Shown here: positions 45,874 through 58,441 of the stretch, piece by piece
Layout of the letters: each line of letters begins with the position of its first letter
Numbering within the stretch: position 1 is the stretch's first letter
From: Neopestalotiopsis rosae
Taxonomy: Eukaryota; Ascomycota; Sordariomycetes; Amphisphaeriales; Sporocadaceae
Direction: 5' to 3'
Assembly: GCA_023078685.1 (NCBI GenBank)
Contig: JALGAS010000002.1
Coordinates: 6,324,001-6,388,000 of the forward strand
DNA: 64,000 nt
Made by a program: the position numbers and the translations under genes
The notes under the pieces: model-generated
What the model was told of the DNA's origin: nothing
What the model saw: only the letters and a program-made list of their open reading frames with translations
Database searches by the model: none

Positions 45874-46437
45874 TCTGGTAGGAATCTGTGGGCGGGAGCG
45901 TTGATGAAATGGAGTAGATGGAGAATCGCACAATGGCAGAGAAAAGAACAAGTGCTGGTACTCGGTAATCCTGTATGGAAATCGCCGACAAATGATACGA
46001 TCTATGAGTCAACACCAAACAACCTGGCCTTCTGTGCCGTTGGGTAACTTTTCCAATGGAGGGGCAGCCTCCGGTGGTTCAATTGATGGTGGGGTTGGGA
46101 CAGGCACCGCAGGGGTCCTCCACTGCAACGGAGCCCTGGCCTCTAGCTTGCTTTAAGGTGAGCCAAAATGGACGTCGGTGTGGACTTGGGGTCTCGGAAA
46201 ATCCTTTGACCTCTCAGAAGCTCCCCCAGTCCTCTGTCACTTTAGCAGGCGTCTCGATCTAGCCTAAGCCATCCATTCATCCAATCCCATCCCGAGCTCC
46301 ATACCTACTGAAGCTGCCTGTCGCTGCACCTCACAAGCCGCCTCTGTGAACTCTCGACCTCAGTCAACGCGTCGCAAACCCACGCCAATCGACCACCGGA
46401 GCATTCTCACCTACGTACCTCAATTCTACCAGCCACG
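45874..46437. promoter_or_regulatory. shared divergent promoter of TrpRS and Sm D3
   Basis: 564 bp between two divergent housekeeping start codons; the right half is rich in CT and CACC words typical of fungal housekeeping promoters. No specific operator identified. Confidence 0.5.
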
Positions 46438-46857
46438 ATGACGTCGACAATCGGCATTCCCATCAAGCTGCTCAACGAGGCGCAAGGCCATGTTGTGACG
46501 CTCGAGATCACTTCTGGCCAGACATACCGTGGAAAGCTGCTGGAAGGTACGCGCCAATCCCAGCCCGATACTTGTTGCTCTGTTACTTTGCGACCCTCTT
46601 ACTGATATGCTCTTCTAGCCGAGGACAACATGAATATTCAGCTCAAGGACATCACAGTGACGGCACGCGACGGACGAGTCAGCCATCTCGACCAGGTCTA
46701 CATCCGAGGCAGCCACGTGCGCTTCTTCATTGTGCCCGACATGTTGAAGAACGCGCCCATGTTCAGAAGTCGCAACGCCAGAGGTCGTGGTGTCGGTTTG
46801 GCAAGAGGAAGGGCTACTGTCAGCAGAGCGAGAGCAAGCGGTCGTGGTGGACGATAA
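46438..46857 (+). CDS. smd3: small nuclear ribonucleoprotein Sm D3
   Basis: Exons 46438-46546 and 46619-46857; 115 residues. Core spliceosomal Sm protein, part of the heptameric ring on U snRNAs. Starts [20 protein letters not shown]; Sm1 motif: [20 protein letters not shown] with MNIQLKD; Sm2 motif: [20 protein letters not shown]. The C-terminal RG/GRG-rich tail ([15 protein letters not shown]) is the usual methylated tail of D3. Length is normal. Nuclear and cytoplasmic. Intact, with the single intron interrupting the Sm1 motif. Confidence 0.96.
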
Positions 46858-48458
46858 GCGAGCGACAAATAATGACACCACTTTTTCCGACTTGGGACAA
46901 ATATTGACGATGAATTCGATGGATTTCGCGTGTGCGATTACTGGCGTTGTGGGAACAAAACTTTTTCAGGACGGAAATACCAACGACTTGCTCTAGACGA
47001 GAGGACAATGCTTAAATGGTCATGACGCCGAGGTGTACGTCGAAAAGCGCAGGCACAAGCTGCTTTCATGGTGCCAAAGACGACCGTCTTGTGTGTTTGT
47101 TAGCCGTGCCTACGACACATATGCTGCACTTTGATGGGTTACACTCCAAAGGGCCGAGGGTGGCCTAGAGAGTCGACATCTGTGGTTGTGCATCGCGCTC
47201 TGTGATAGAGGCGCGGTCCGAGGGTTGCAATCTAAACGGCCTCCGAGGATGACATCGACATAGGATAATAGCAAAGATAAAAGCCCAACGCGATCATTCT
47301 TCGTGAGTTCAGATATGATCTACTTATATGGAGTCTGGAAATCACCCTACGCTGCTAGATTCTTGCAACTTAATAGCAAAGTTCTGCGCCAATGTGCATC
47401 TATTGAATGAAGCAATCCGTCACAGAACTTACAGAGCATGTGAGCGAGAGGGCTCTGCGATCAGCTCATGGCTACAATGTTGTGTTTGGCAAGATCTCCT
47501 TCTGTCTCAGAATCGCAACATGAATATGTGAGTCGTAGATATACTATAATTACCATGTTTCGAGCCATGTGGAATAGACAACAACACACCTGTCTCCACC
47601 CTGTATACAACAGAGATACTATTTTGTTTGGAGAAGAAAATACCTAGGAGTGGTATTTCCAGACTGTTTTAAATACAAACCCGCCTTGAAGAGATATGCT
47701 CGCTTATGATGCTGGAAGCGTTTCGACGGTCCGACTTCGCATCGTAAGCACGCAACGCCCCGCCAAGATGGTGAAATCACCAGTTCTCTCATCAGATTAT
47801 CATCATACATGTCATTGGCCACTTTGATTCCACCTTTTCGCATCTGCCGATTTCTCTGCACCATGGCTAGGATTTTCCAAATTATCATGCTGTGAGCTCA
47901 ATATCTCCGGGCTCGAAGAATGACCTTTTGTCGAGGATAGTTCTCCATTTCGATCATGGTAATATTCTAGCTCCAAGCAAAATCAATGGACGTGAATGCA
48001 TGTCCAGAAAGCATCTGCTCTTCTGTGGGCTCCGCGCCCTTTGAACTTTCCACAAGCATATGCTCATGCGTGTTCCCTCGCTGCGGAACTGTTTATCTCC
48101 GCATCATGTCTGTTGGCCTTACCGCCAGGGTCCCGACAACCTTGTTTTGGGATCGCAACGGGCGCTGCACGTTTTAGTCTTATGGAGCTCATGCATTTTA
48201 TACTACTCCTGCAAGTACTGAACTTTGTTGATCGTCGCTGCAGGAAAATGGGTTCCTGGATAGTCGTTGAATAACGAAATATGGCGTGCTATTATCCAAA
48301 GATTAGGGAACTGATAATTTGTTGCCTCATACTAGTTGAGACTCCATCGTCATAAAAAGACATGTCCATAATGTTGTGTCCCCAGACGTCTGATTTCTGA
48401 GTTTTTCGCGAACTAAAGTTAACGGAATTTACTCTGACTACAATCATTGCCTTTGAAG
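46858..48458. other. gene-free stretch
   Basis: 1.6 kb between Sm D3 and the transporter; 3' UTR and promoter are expected, nothing else recognised. Confidence 0.45.
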
Positions 48459-50072
48459 ATGTCGGTGCTTGACCGACTCGCCGGCTTCTATCGATCATGC
48501 CTTTTTCAGATCATCATTGTCGGTCTTGTCAGTCTCTGTGAGCCAGGCATTTGGACGGCGTTAAACAACCTCGGAGCCGGTGGCCAAGCGAGTGTAAGTT
48601 GTAGAATCTATCTAATGTCGTCTACACCTTTCTCTTGAAAAGCGTTCGCTTACCATAATTCATGCCAGCCATTCCTAAACAATGCCGCGAATGCATTGAC
48701 CTATGGTCTAATGTCTGTGGGCTGTACCATTGCGGGAGGCATCTCGAACAATATCACGCCGAAATGGACCCTGGTCCTGGGCGCTGCTTTCTATACTCCT
48801 TACGCAGCCGGATTGTACTGCAACAATCGCTACGGAAATGAGTGGTTCATGTTGTTGGGAGCCGGTCTGTGTGGAATCGGTGCGTCTTTGCTGTGGGCCA
48901 GCGAAGCTGCGATTGCGGTTGGCTATCCCGAGGAAGCAAAGCGAGGAAAGTGAGTCAACTACTCAGTACGAATATTGTTTGAGTTTTGAAAATTGATGAA
49001 TGATAGGTATGTCTCAATATGGCTGGGTATTCGCCAACTCGGTCCTCTCGTCGGCGGTTCCATTTCACTCGCACTCAACGTTGAGACCAAGTCGACTGGC
49101 AAGGTCAGCTATAATACCTATCTTGGGCTCATTGCCATCTCATCCCTTGGAGCTCCCTTTGCCCTGTTGCTCTCACAGCCGCAAAAGGTTGTCCGAAGTG
49201 ACGGGACCAAGATTGAGTATATCCGACAGACGAGCGTCGGACTCGAGGCACGTGCCATATGGAGGCAGTTGAAGAGTGCCTATCTGTTGCTTCTGATTCC
49301 CGTGTTCCTTGCGGGTCAGTTTGGTGTCACTTACCAGAGCAATTACCTGACCAGTACGTTTTGATCTTCTGTTTTGTCATTTTGTCAATCTCTTATCGGT
49401 TGGCAATTATTGAGATCCGATCAACACTGACCTCGCTTAACAGCCTACTTCACCGTCCGCAGCCGCGCCCTCGCCTCCTTCCTCACCGCCATCGTCGGCT
49501 TCCTAGCCAACATCACCACAGGCTTCTTCTTGGACACGCCCTCACTATCCCAATCCGCCAAGTCGCGCATATTCTACATTGGCGTCGTAATCTTCATCAC
49601 GGCCTGCTGGATATGGAACGCCGTCGTCCAGGCCGCCCTGGCCTCTCAGCGCGACACCACCTTTGACCTCGGCGGCGGCCCCTTTGCCGGGTCCGCCCTC
49701 GCCGTCTACATGTTCTTCCGCTTCTTCTACGAGGCCCTGCAGACGTACCTGTACTGGCTCATGGGCGAGGTCGGCGCGCAGTCCGGGCAGGAGGGCCGGC
49801 GGCTCGGCGACGTGGCGCGCATGACGGGCATCCTGCGGTCCTGGGAGTCCATTGGCAGCACCATTGCCTATGTGGTCGGGGCCACGCACTGGTCGAATAT
49901 GAACCAGATGATCCTCGGCTTTGTGCTGTGGTTCGTCACGGTGCCGTTTACCCTGGCTGCCTTGTTTGGACATTGGCAGCCCGAGGTTGGCGTTGTCAGT
50001 GAAGGCGCCACGCCGGACAACAGCAGTGTCGAAGAACAGAGAGTCGAAGCTGAGCCTAAAGTTGCGTACTGA
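48459..50072 (+). CDS. UNC-93-like / MFS membrane transporter
   Basis: Exons 48459-48593, 48669-48949, 49007-49353 and 49444-50072; 463 residues. A multispanning protein of the UNC-93-like (DUF895) branch of the major facilitator superfamily. The start FQIIIVGLVSLCEPGIWTAL, then GLGAGGQ-like NLGAGGQ, NAANALTYG and the EAAIAVGYPEEAKRG loop are characteristic of the fungal family; about 11-12 hydrophobic segments follow. FFRFFYEALQTYLYWLMG near the C-terminus is also typical. The substrate is unknown; fungal relatives are often near metabolite clusters or respond to nutrients. Located at plasma or vacuolar membrane. Intact. Confidence 0.88.
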
Positions 50073-51373
50073 GGATTTGTTCTGTTTGTTGAATTGAGCC
50101 GAGCTTTCCATGTTTGACGGGATTCCAATGATATTCACCTTCATAGACACGCTGAGGTCAAGATCACCAGCCACAGCCACACGGAGTTCATGGTTAAGAA
50201 GGATATATTTAGGACTGTTTTCAGCCCGAATCGTATATATATTTGCACGAATTATAAACCATACTATACAGCTACAGTTGTGTCCTTCTGATATCCAATC
50301 ACTTGCTCGCACCAAGGTTTCTTTCAATGATGTATACATTAGTCCATCTTTTCTCCGAGAACATCGTGATACCGACTTCTGGTGACTGCTTTATAGCATT
50401 GATGGAAACTCGACCGGCTCTCTTCCATTCTCTCCTGATCACGTCGAGCACAAGTATCATAGCGCTTTTTCGGAATCCATGTTCTACTGCATGGTTTGCC
50501 CTGAGCGAGTTAAATGACACCACGTTCCAAAATCACTAGCTTCTTCTTATTTGACAGGACGCATCCCGCTTGAGGAGCATGCGCCTCCATCTTCTTGTCC
50601 CGAAATGTCTGATACTGAGACTGGAGCTCAGATTGGACTCTTGTTGGCAGCGTAGCCGTGCTACGTGGATCGCTGTCGTTGAAGGTTGCAATTATCGTGC
50701 GCATGCACGCAATCAGTCTTGGATATGCAAGTGACAGCCTCGTCGTCGGCACCCGGAATAAGCAGCAGCAATGCCGATACCCAGCCACAAATGAGTTGGC
50801 AGACAGGCAGATTGGCGTGACACTCCATCTTGCGACCAAGCAAATGACTCGCTTGTCTTTAGCCTCAACCAGTGACCGCATTGAGCTTCATGCCTCCCTA
50901 GGCATAAAATAAGCAATACTCGACACCGCTGTCTGCCTCGGAGAGCCATTGGTAACGTACAACTTTCGGTCGCAGGGATTAGATATAAGCTGCGCACCAT
51001 ATTGGACAAAAGCTGCAGGTGGCACGTATGCGGAGACACCCACTTTGGAGTTCTAGGCTTCCAATAAGGGGGGGCGAAGGGGCTGGACCCTTCACAATTC
51101 GAATTAGAATTTCATTCAAGTACAAATACCCTGCACTAGGTACGCAGGAAGTAGATAAAACCCAAATTCACCTCTTCTGCACAGAAGCAGGGCGGGCGGG
51201 AGGAACGCTCGTTCATTCAGATTGTTGAGGTCCATCAGGCGCCGCAGCCCCCAACGAGGATTGCGAATTGTCCCGAGCGACTGGGCTGCTCTAAGAAACA
51301 GTCAGCTCTCAGCTGACCGCAAGTCCAGTGTGCAAAGCGCAGTGTCCCTTCAGACTTGGAACCGGCCTGTGTC
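50073..51373. other. gene-free stretch
   Basis: 1.3 kb with no recognisable gene. Confidence 0.45.
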
Positions 51374-52140
51374 ATGGCACACAAACATCGTCGACGTCCT
51401 CATGAGCGCAAGGAGGGCGGCGAAAATAGTTTGAAGACCTCTTTGAAGAAGCATAGGCACGAAGATGACGCCGAGTTTTGTACAGAGCAGATGGACGCAT
51501 TGAATGATGGCATGGCATGGTCGCAGCCAGTGTTGGATCCTTCGGGGCGATTTTTCTACCAGGCCATGAGGTTGTCTGATGGTACGTGAGCTTTTGAACG
51601 TGCGACTCCACTAGTGGCGGTCTCAGGTACTGAAGTTATCGAGCAGGAAGTCTGACGTATCATATTGAGGGGCTCCAGTCGTGCGCAGACCCAATTGAGG
51701 CATTTCCACGATATCAGAACCCTCTTCCTCTCCAAGGACCGTACGATACGAACCAGTTCCAGAATATACATCCTTTGGTCGCCATTGGGCAAGAAGAAGT
51801 GAGAATTAATCATATACGTTCGGAGGCAGTTTCAAATAGCCCCAAAGTCGCCAATGAAAGCTCTGCCGGTAATGGCAGCTCGAATGGTCCGACCGACATT
51901 ACGGTCGAGAACGAAAGCCATAGTAGAGCGATTGTCATCGAAGCTGGTCATGTTAGCAATGTACAACAGGTGAAGCAAGGACATCACAATCGAGAGGGTC
52001 GCAGAGCTGGTACTCAGGAGATCAAAGCCCGGCACAGGCGCATGGGGCCCCAGGACAGGAAATATCAAGAGAGGCAAGCGCAGAAGGGCGCTCGATCTCG
52101 CCAGAAAGTCTACCACTGGCTGTACACGAGCGAACCGTAG
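51374..52140 (+). CDS. uncharacterised small hydrophilic protein
   Basis: Exons 51374-51581 and 51647-52140 give 233 residues in a consistent frame (donor GTACGT, acceptor GAGCAG). I do not recognise a family. The N-terminus is basic and His-rich (MAHKHRRRPHERKEGG), the middle has ALNDGMAWSQPVLDPSGRFF and then, across the intron, GSLTYHIEGLQSC, and the C-terminal third is strongly basic (HRRMGPQDRKYQERQAQKGA). The composition suggests a nucleic-acid-binding or nuclear protein, but this is weak. No signal peptide or membrane segment. A purine-rich tract follows the stop at 52199-52236. Confidence 0.55.
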
Positions 52141-54184
52141 AGTGATAGAGAGAATCTAGTCCCGATCGATTCCATCGTATGAAGAGATGTCCACTCAGGT
52201 AAAGAGAAGAGAAAAGAAAAGGAAAGAAAAGAAAAACTTTCAGGTCGACGAGATCGCGCCTACTTAAGTAGCCACCATATATTGGTCCCCGCCAGGAAGA
52301 CCCCCCGAAGGACCGTTTTCTGAGTTTCTGAATTCCTGCTTTGGGAAACCCGGCACGACAGCCTTTAAATGTACGTTAGGGGGCGTTGCACATGTTTTGT
52401 ATGATCTCATTACTTGAAACAGGAAGTTTGTAAATAGATAAATTGGCTTGATGACGATGAATATCGCACCACCTGGTGTCCACAAGAACGGCGCCCTCAG
52501 ATTTGCTTCGATTGGCCCGGTGCACATAAACTCCGAATAGATTTGGTGGCTGCCATGATTCTCGTGTGAAAGGAGGTTCCTGCCAGTTTTAGTGAACACG
52601 GTAAAGTATTACATGTCAACAAAAAAGTATACTTAAAACAGGAACATAGGTAAACTGCTAAACTTTGAGGAGAGTAGGCAACGCTATTAGTATTTCTACT
52701 GTTCTGTGAAGCAGCTAACTAACCTACATATGACTCCATCCTGACAGTAAAGACCCTTCAAACTTTGCACTCGAAGCCCAGCGTATCTGCAAGACGATCC
52801 CCATCCAGAATCTCAGAATTAACGATATACAAGGTAAGTTATACATCCCACAACCAAATTCACACCAGAAAGAGAGATTCTAGATCCCGCGTACCTTCCT
52901 TAGGCTTTGACCGCAGATTGGAGTCGAGTCTTATGATTGAGGTATCGGTGAACTAGCCCACTTCTAGTCTGACAGGACAGCGGTTGGGGCTATAACAGCT
53001 GATCAGGATAAGGCACTTTCTTGCCTGGATATCCCAAGCCTATCATTATAACTCAAAGGTCATATGCGGTAGGTTTGGGAAAGACAGCGTTGCGACGTAT
53101 CTGGGGCACAGGTGAGCCAAGCACGAAGGGAGTCATTGATGTAGATGTGCTCTCAGGGCGTATGTCAGTAATTGAATACGTTCAACAGGCCCCAGTGCTT
53201 ATTTGCTGCTTTTAGGTACAAGCACACCTGCCTTCACTAACCTGGGTAAACTTAGGTGGCTTGCAACGATACGCCAGGCTTCTTCCGGGTCTCCAAAGGG
53301 ACTCCCCCACCCAACTGAACCTGAGGTCACGCCTACCACAAAGGCCCCCCCTCCATCAGATGTCTGCCCCGCATCCATACCGCACTTATCGTAGCTGTGA
53401 TTGCAGTTATCACCATCAGACCTCCATCATTCTTCCAAGTAAGTGGTAATTTCCGAAAATCAGACACAGATTCACTTCTCGTCCATTCTTGCATTCATCT
53501 GTCGAGTACCAGCTTAGCCTGGAGAACGGTTACAGCTCAAAGCGTTTTGGACTGATGTGGCTTAGTAGCAGTACTCGTCCTTCTACCGTTGTGTGCCAGC
53601 GGACTTCGAGCCCTGCTGCTCATCCTCTTTCTCGCCTTCTCTGTGCGTCTTCCAGTGCAGACAAAATCAAAGGCTAGTCAAGGTTTAGAGCTTCAACAGT
53701 CTCCATCGAAGTCGTGTGGACTGTTGCTCCAAAGCTTTTCCGTCGTCGAGTCCAATACAAATCGGCATCTTGCGACTATACAGGCGTCCCCACGACATTC
53801 CCTATCACATGGTCAGTCATTAAATCGTTTGCACTTTCTTGTCATGAAACACCGCCAAAGACATAAATCCGAAGCTTGCAAACTGTCCCATTGAAGATGG
53901 AGTTTTTCGATGTTCGAGAGTTTATGTATTCATTGGTTCCAGTTTCACAAGCCGTTGCTTCGATCCTGGAGCATTGCAGCTGACTGGGTGCAGGCGGTGG
54001 AATGTTCACGACTTCCTACATGGCTCATATGATCGATCGAGGTAGCATTCCTATTCCTATTCAGAGATCAAAACAATACTAAAATTCTGTCTTAGCTCAC
54101 ACTCGCCATCTCTTAAGTGGCCAAAAACACTATACGATCGGACAGCTTCCCTTGTACATCAAAGTAGACCCTCCAAGGCACAGT
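52141..54184. other. gene-free stretch
   Basis: 2.0 kb without a recognisable gene. It begins with a G/A-only tract (52199-52236) and includes scattered short frames with no family resemblance. An upstream exon of the next gene could lie near its right end but none is convincing. Confidence 0.4.
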
Positions 54185-55515
54185 ATGCATGGACTTGGGG
54201 GCCTACGGCATATAGCCTTCCCAGAGGATGGGGGAGGCCTAGCATCACCCAGATCAGACAGGTCAGACAGGGAACACATACCAGCTACGCCTCAGCGGTC
54301 TACAGTATCCGAACTGTCGTCGGGATCTTTCACGCCTCCAAACACAGACCAGAGATCTGGCACGGAAGGACGAGTCGCCTCAGAGCACGACTTTGACCCC
54401 TCCTCACCATCTCTCAAACGATCATGGGCCCAGACAAGCTATTCGGAATCTTTCTTGACCCCTCCACCCGAGAAGTCCAGAAGAATCATTGATCCATTGC
54501 GCGAACTGGAAGAAGATATCTCCAGCCTTGATCATGATGATTCTGAGACTCCAATTTCAAAGGTTGCGCTGAAACCGATGCGGAGAAGAAGGCCTCACCC
54601 TAAACTTCCATGGGCTCGATTTCCAAGACGATCCCCGCGACTGGCCAAACCGCTTACCGAATTTACGAGATATCCAGCCCTTCCCGCGGAGATCAAGTTC
54701 ATGATTTGGAACAGTGCCCAAGTACCCCGACTCGTGTATATTCGCAACCGAGCAGTCGCGGAATTTCTGGCAAAGGTGCAAACACCGCAGCCCAAATGGT
54801 TCAAAAGCGATATGTATAGCCACGATGTTGCAGTCAAAAATTATGTCAGCATGTTCTCACTGCATGGATATCCTACAGGTTTCGTTGACTGTAGGTCACT
54901 CCAATCCGTCAATCCAGATATAGACGTCATTGCACTTGAGCCCTGCTGTAGCGGCTGTCGCGGTGTCTACTGCGTTCGATCCCAATTTTCAGCACATGAC
55001 AAGAGTCTGATAAAGATCTTAGCTGTACAGGTAGGCTTGGCCTAGTGCTTCTTTCCACTCATACATATGATTTCGAATCAAACCTGGATATATGTTGGCC
55101 CAAATCACGTATTTCACCAAGGGGCTATAAGGACCCCTCTGTTGACAGGAGGCCGTGAACTGACTTTGAACTTCAGAATGAATCTGCTCAGCTTCATCCT
55201 AGCTCCAGACCATGTTGGGAAAGCCTGAGTGAAACATTTCCAAACATTGAGACGCTATACCTCCTCAAAAGCTCTCTCAAGGGTGATGTGACCGAAGAGC
55301 AGGCACTCATTCTGGTTGAGGCAGACGAACGAGAGTTAAAGCTGCAAGACCGATTCGCCGAGTGGAAAAAAGGTGCCGGCAAAGATAGACCGATCACGAG
55401 GCTACAATTTGCAGTCACTACCAAAAGGGAGCCATGCACGAACAAATCAGACAAACGATACAGATACATTGAGGGGCGCTTGACGGGGCTTGCCGGGGAC
55501 ATCATCGTAGGTTAG
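54185..55515 (+). CDS. 2EXR-domain protein
   Basis: Exons 54185-55030 and 55177-55515; 394 residues. The first ~160 residues are low-complexity, Ser/Pro/Asp-rich and probably disordered (FTPPNTDQRSG, FLTPPPEKSRR). The 2EXR domain follows: FTRYPALPAEIKFMIWNSA with VPRLVYIRN, a domain common in filamentous ascomycetes and of unknown function. The second exon continues SETFPNIETLYLLKSS as in family C-termini. The frame is open upstream to a TTG at 54152, and an earlier exon cannot be excluded. The intron (146 nt) is longer than usual. Intact. Confidence 0.72.
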
Positions 55516-56255
55516 GCGTCATTCACGGATCTGCGCGTGTATTGGAGGAGAGGAAGGATACTTTCAAACAATCGTATGCGCTTTTCTTTTTTCCCCTTTT
55601 CTGTGTTTGCGAACGGAGGGTTCGGCATTTATACCCGGATGATGCGAAGTGATTTCATGGTGCGACCGGGACTCGATGTACGTTTCCGTTTACTGTTTGA
55701 CATGGCTTATCAATCAAGTTCAGAGAAATGTGTGCAAAGGTTGCGCACATTGATCCACTCCCGTCTCTCGAAGTGAACTGGATTAAATACATGTTAAGGT
55801 CCGGCCCGAACCAGAACTCTCACAAAGTTCTTGGAATCTGGCAACTGACTACTTACGAGAAGGAAACACCTAGTATCACCTAGTTTGTACGGTCGTACAT
55901 TTCAGTGTATACTTTCGCCGCGTCTGCTCTCCACTTGGAAAGCCCCTGCATGAATATACATGTTGGTCTCCCATTGGCCAATTGTCCAAACAACCCATGG
56001 CAATGGCGACCCAGGGCGTGAAAGTCGGCAGGTAAGTGCACTGGGTCTCGATCCGCTTACCCCGCCTCGAATGCCTGCCTGTTCCGCTGGACGAGCGTGG
56101 TGAGTGGGAGTCGCTTTCAATTTTCCCACTTTTTTTTTTTTATTTTCTTTTTATTTTATTATTATTTTTTTGGCGCCCAAGCACAACACCTACCTCTTTT
56201 AAAATCTTTCCGTGTATTATATTTTGATGACAACCTCTGCCTCCGAGGCGCGACC
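55516..56255. other. intergenic
   Basis: Promoter side of the HET gene with a T-rich tract at 56129-56172. No gene seen. Confidence 0.45.
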
Positions 56256-58441
56256 ATGGCAACACCAGGCGAAGTTGACGACACAGCAGCCTCTCGCATT
56301 CACAAGGAGATCGTCCGTCTCAAGCGCGAGCTGGTGCGTGATGACTTGCATGGCCATTCATGCCAGACTTGCCAGCATATAAAACTCAAAACGATGCCTG
56401 ATTTCAACGCCTATGATATTGGCTCGTTGGTACCCGCGTTTCGACTTGAAGCAACACCTGAAGAAATATGTGACCTTGCAGAATCTGATTGCATCTTCTG
56501 GCTCATGATCCGGGACTGGCTTGCACAAGTTGTTGAAAACGTCGAGTCGTTCGGGGCTGATAATCCAACGAGATTCGCAATGCGGTGGAAAGAGGTGTCA
56601 TGCAAAAGATTGGCAGACTCACTAAACAGGGATGAGACAACAGAACACCACATCTATGCACCGGAGGACTATACATTCCTCCTCCATGGTTATCGTCCAT
56701 CATATGATCAGGTCACCGACAGGGGATCTGTTCTAATTATGCTGGAGTATTGTTTCGACGCCTCAGAAGTGTCTCTTTACGTGACTCTGGTCGTACCCCC
56801 AATATATATCAACGAGCGACCAGACGTTTATTGGACTGAGTTGCATATACTTTCGCTTTCAGGTAAGGAAATCTCAACTGGACAGACTGTCAAGAAATTC
56901 CATTGAGATGTAGTCAAGGCAATCTCGCAGAGTCTTGGCGATTCGAATTGGCAACACCGACCAACTTGAACCCTGCAAGCTCTGGATCGATGAAACTGTA
57001 TCAACATTGGTTGAAACAGTGCGATGTAGTCCATGAATGTGGTATTTACAACTTGCCAAGCTCGATGCCGTCCTTCGTCCTCGATGTGACCGATAGCAAC
57101 ACAGTTAAATTGTTACAAGTCCCAATAGCGAGGAAAGAGCGCTATGTTGCCCTATCATACTGCTGGGGAGTAGACAAGCAGGCTATAATGCTACAAAGGA
57201 GCAACAAACCGGACTTACTAGCCGGCATCGCTCTCGATCGTTTAGACCCAACCATTCGAGATAGTGTTCAGGTCGCGCGCGAGCTGGGATTCGGATTTCT
57301 TTGGGTCGATGCTTTGTGCATCTTTCAAGACGACATGGAATGGAAAGCTAGGGAACTTGAGAAAATGGGCACGATATACCGCAACGCGACACTTACCATT
57401 GTGGTATCTGGAGAAAAAGATGTCACAAGAGGTTTCCTACAACGCCGTACGCCAACAGTAGATCGCGGTCTGCCCGCCTTCAAGTTTCATGTGGAAGAGA
57501 CTTTTGAAGAAGGTGTAGACAGCTCTATCCTACTTGTGCCAGCGAAGCAAAAGTTATTTATCAATGAACCTTGGTATCAGACCGAGCCTTGGTATCAGAG
57601 AGCATGGACAATGCAAGAAATGCTTTTCTCGAAACGACGATTGCAATTTCGGTTCCATCAGACGACTTGGACGTGTCACTGCGCTGAGAGAATAGTGCGA
57701 GAATACGATGGCTGGATGAATGAATTGGCCCGGCCCTACTTCAACCTGGATTTTGACCCTACTGGGAGGCTGATGCGAAGCGGCAATACTTCTACCGGAA
57801 CCGACGACGTTCTCTGGGATTGGTTGATCCTAGTACAGACATATTCCGCTCGTCAAATACGGTACCGAAATGACCGGTTACCTGCCATATCTGCTATAGC
57901 CAGGGGTTTTGCTTCCAGTTTGGGAAGCGATTATGTTTGTGGTTTGTGGGCGTCTTACTTACCGTTGTGTCTGTCTTGGCGCCGGCATCCCAAAGCGGAG
58001 TTTTCTGATCGCAATTCGGGACCCTCGTGGAGCTGGGCATCCCACGATTTCGAAGTTGAGTGGGAAAACAGCGAATGGAGAGATGATTTTCGATGGAATC
58101 AAGACTTCGTATTGCTTGGTAGTACCATTGACCTGACATCACCTGGGGACCCGTTTGGCGCAGTCAGAGAGGCAGAGCTCCACGTCCGTGGACTACTGTT
58201 ACCAGCCTCGGTAACAGAAAAAGAAGGTGACTACCTCGTCAATTTACCAAAACACGACGCAAGTGTTAGGGCCGAATTTGACTATGTTGACGTTCTGGGA
58301 GATCAAAGAGATCCTGGCCGTCAGCCAAGCTTACTGGTTCTCGTACATAGATTAGCCCACACCGCAAAGGGCATAATTGTACTGGAAAGGGAAGACAACA
58401 GATATTCTCGCGTCGGTGTGTTCGAGATGCACGATATATGA
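56256..58441 (+). CDS. HET-domain (heterokaryon incompatibility) protein
   Basis: Exon 1 is 56256-56862; exon 2 starts at 56919 (or 56931; both keep frame) and ends at 58441, giving 705-709 residues. HET domain in exon 2: YVALSYCWG, then LGFGFLWVDALCIFQDD, EKMGTIYRNATLTIV, and RAWTMQEMLFSKRRLQF, in the standard order; GPSWSWAS follows. HET proteins trigger programmed cell death when unlike fungal individuals fuse, or act in innate-immunity-like recognition. The N-terminal ~200 residues carry a CQTCQHIK motif and a region typical of HET proteins of this architecture. No NACHT or repeat domain, so it is a short HET type. Intact, in the accessory part of the window. Confidence 0.88.

Noticed and set aside
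49545..50339. 264-codon antisense frame over the UNC-93-like gene
   Set aside because: Shadow of a GC-rich conserved exon; no family resemblance.
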